From BOG-224 sp963783505 (GTDB taxonomy: Bacteria > Acidobacteriota > Terriglobia > Bryobacterales > Bryobacteraceae): 64,000 nucleotides of DNA. The notes beneath the pieces were generated by a model that saw only the letters and a list, made by a program, of their open reading frames with translations, was not told the DNA's origin and did no database searches. The stretch spans positions 1 through 64,000 of the forward strand of contig CAWAOP010000025.1 in the NCBI GenBank assembly GCA_963783505.1, read 5' to 3'. A program made the position numbers and the translations under genes. Below, in pieces: positions 63,085-64,000 of this stretch (the stretch's first letter is position 1; each line of letters opens with the position of its first letter).

Positions 63085-63936
63085 CTACCTTGCCTCGACG
63101 TAGCTCGCCGTGTAAGCAGAGAAGGCGGCCTGCAGGGCCGAGCGGGCCCGGTCATCCCTTCCGGTCGGTTTGCCTTCGATCTCCAGCACCGGCAGCAGGT
63201 CTCGGGTGGTCGAGGTGATGAACACTTCGTCCGCCGATTCAAGATCCGCCGGCATCAGCGTCTTCTCGCCAATCTCGAAGCCCTCGGCGTGAATCTCGCT
63301 CAGCAAGACCTCACGGGTGATCCCGGGAAGGCAGCCCGAACTTAGTGGCGGCGTCCACACTCGATTGCCATCCGCCACGAAAATGTTGGCCGAGGTGCAC
63401 TCGGATACTTCCCCGCGCTCATTGAGCAGAATGGCCTCGTCGAATCCACGAGCCTGGACGGATTCCACCCACGTGAGATTCATAGCCCAGGAAAGGATCT
63501 TGGTCCCGGCGAACGGACAAGCCGCATGGCGGGCGTTGGCGACGTACGCCAGTTTCACGCCGGCGCCCCAGTCCTTGGAATCGGCGGTGAGGGCGATCAC
63601 GTCGAAGGGCCTGCCTCCCGGAGGTCCGGACCACATGCCGCCGGAATTGCGAACCACCACCACCCGCATCGTGGAATGGCGCGCCCCGTTCACCCGGGCC
63701 AGTTCCTTCAACTTGGCAAGCAGCGCGTCGGGGTCGTCCGGAATGGGTACGTGCAGAGCGGTAGCGTCGCGGCGCATACGCGCCCAGTGCCGCTCAAACG
63801 CGAACGGTATGCCCTCTACGATTTTCAGCGTGCTGAAGACGCCCCACCCGGCGAGCAGCCCGGTCTGAGCCGGAGAAAGAGTCAGAGCCGTAGCTTCCTG
63901 GATGACGTCATTGTGCAGAACAAAACGGTGGACCAC
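63085..63936 (-). CDS. Class IV aminotransferase (branched-chain aminotransferase/ADC lyase fold)
   Basis: About 283 residues from GTG 63936 (VHRFVLHNDVI), a better fit to the family start than ATG 63966. LSPAQTGLLAGWGVFSTLKI, FERHWARMRRDA, catalytic Lys in GTKILSWAMNLTWV, and the PLP-contact motif LLNERGEVSECTSANIFV are the signatures of the fold. The enzyme uses PLP to transfer an amino group or to eliminate pyruvate. Which of ilvE, pabC or dat applies cannot be read from sequence. No neighbours of a folate or branched-chain operon are visible. Confidence 0.88.
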   Translation of the reverse strand: MVHRFVLHNDVIQEATALTLSPAQTGLLAGWGVFSTLKIVEGIPFAFERHWARMRRDATALHVPIPDDPDALLAKLKELARVNGARHSTMRVVVVRNSGGMWSGPPGGRPFDVIALTADSKDWGAGVKLAYVANARHAACPFAGTKILSWAMNLTWVESVQARGFDEAILLNERGEVSECTSANIFVADGNRVWTPPLSSGCLPGITREVLLSEIHAEGFEIGEKTLMPADLESADEVFITSTTRDLLPVLEIEGKPTGRDDRARSALQAAFSAYTASYVEAR

Positions 63937-63944
63937 GAAGCTGA

Positions 63945-63995
63945 TTTTAGCAGCCGTCAGCGCCATCAGCCATCAGCTTTCAGCAACCAGCCAAT
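63945..63995. repeat. Low-complexity tail of GCCATCAGC repeats
   Basis: The units cagccgtcagcgccatcagccatcagctttcagcaaccag (in pieces) form a degenerate series beside the aminotransferase start. It is another member of the low-complexity spacers of the window. Confidence 0.5.
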
Positions 63996-64000
63996 GCGCC

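Overview
The window looks like a piece of a soil Acidobacteriota chromosome, probably close to the Solibacter/Bryobacter group. The reasons are the high GC content, a TIGR03435-type protein (a family known mainly from soil acidobacteria), a BlaI + M56-peptidase pair, a GH127 enzyme, Tat-exported sugar enzymes, and much intergenic palindromic and low-complexity repeat. Lineage is inferred from gene content only; no 16S gene is present.

Layout. 1-1070: edge of a possible integrated element, with an HTH gene and a 3' fragment of a tRNA-Leu that looks like an att site. 1186-12800: accessory metabolism (2-hydroxyacid dehydrogenase, FAD monooxygenase, beta-helix protein), the BlaI/M56 sensor locus with its operator, a VapBC-like pair, a MerR regulator, and a small secreted peptide with a perfect 13-residue tandem repeat. 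13137-24820: housekeeping and regulation (infC, purS, Memo-like protein, glycosyltransferase, TrmB-like and NarL-like regulators, the pyrR-pyrB-pyrC operon, a siroheme-synthase-type dehydrogenase). 24957-33744: carbohydrate-related and exported proteins. 33753-37151: SAM hydroxide adenosyltransferase and the overlapping cysteine desulfurase/mnmA pair, a complete sulfur-relay step for tRNA 2-thiouridine.

37198-42425 holds the most unusual locus: a ComEC-like metallo-beta-lactamase-fold hydrolase beside a 1212-residue polypeptide that joins a complete subtilisin-type protease to a gluzincin-type metalloprotease (HExxH). Neither has a signal peptide. 44471-49944 is a degraded prophage or tail-module remnant into which an alpha-2-macroglobulin fragment, a small lipoprotein and ankyrin-repeat genes have been interleaved. 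50084-50658 is a BrnT/BrnA module. 50989-54500 is the dnaG-rpoD macromolecular synthesis pair. An amidase with a hidden GatC/AtzG-like small subunit, an IS91-type element with a companion tyrosine recombinase, another toxin-antitoxin pair, a GT9 enzyme, a large structured RNA candidate resembling HEARO/omega RNA without any IscB-type gene, and a class IV aminotransferase complete the window.

Data quality. Many conserved genes, including dnaG and rpoD, are interrupted by single-base frame changes, mostly +1. Because essential genes are affected, most are probably assembly or read indels, so frame-broken genes are given here as whole loci with the break positions noted. Coordinates are exact for reading frames; function is inferred from motifs read by eye, with no database search.
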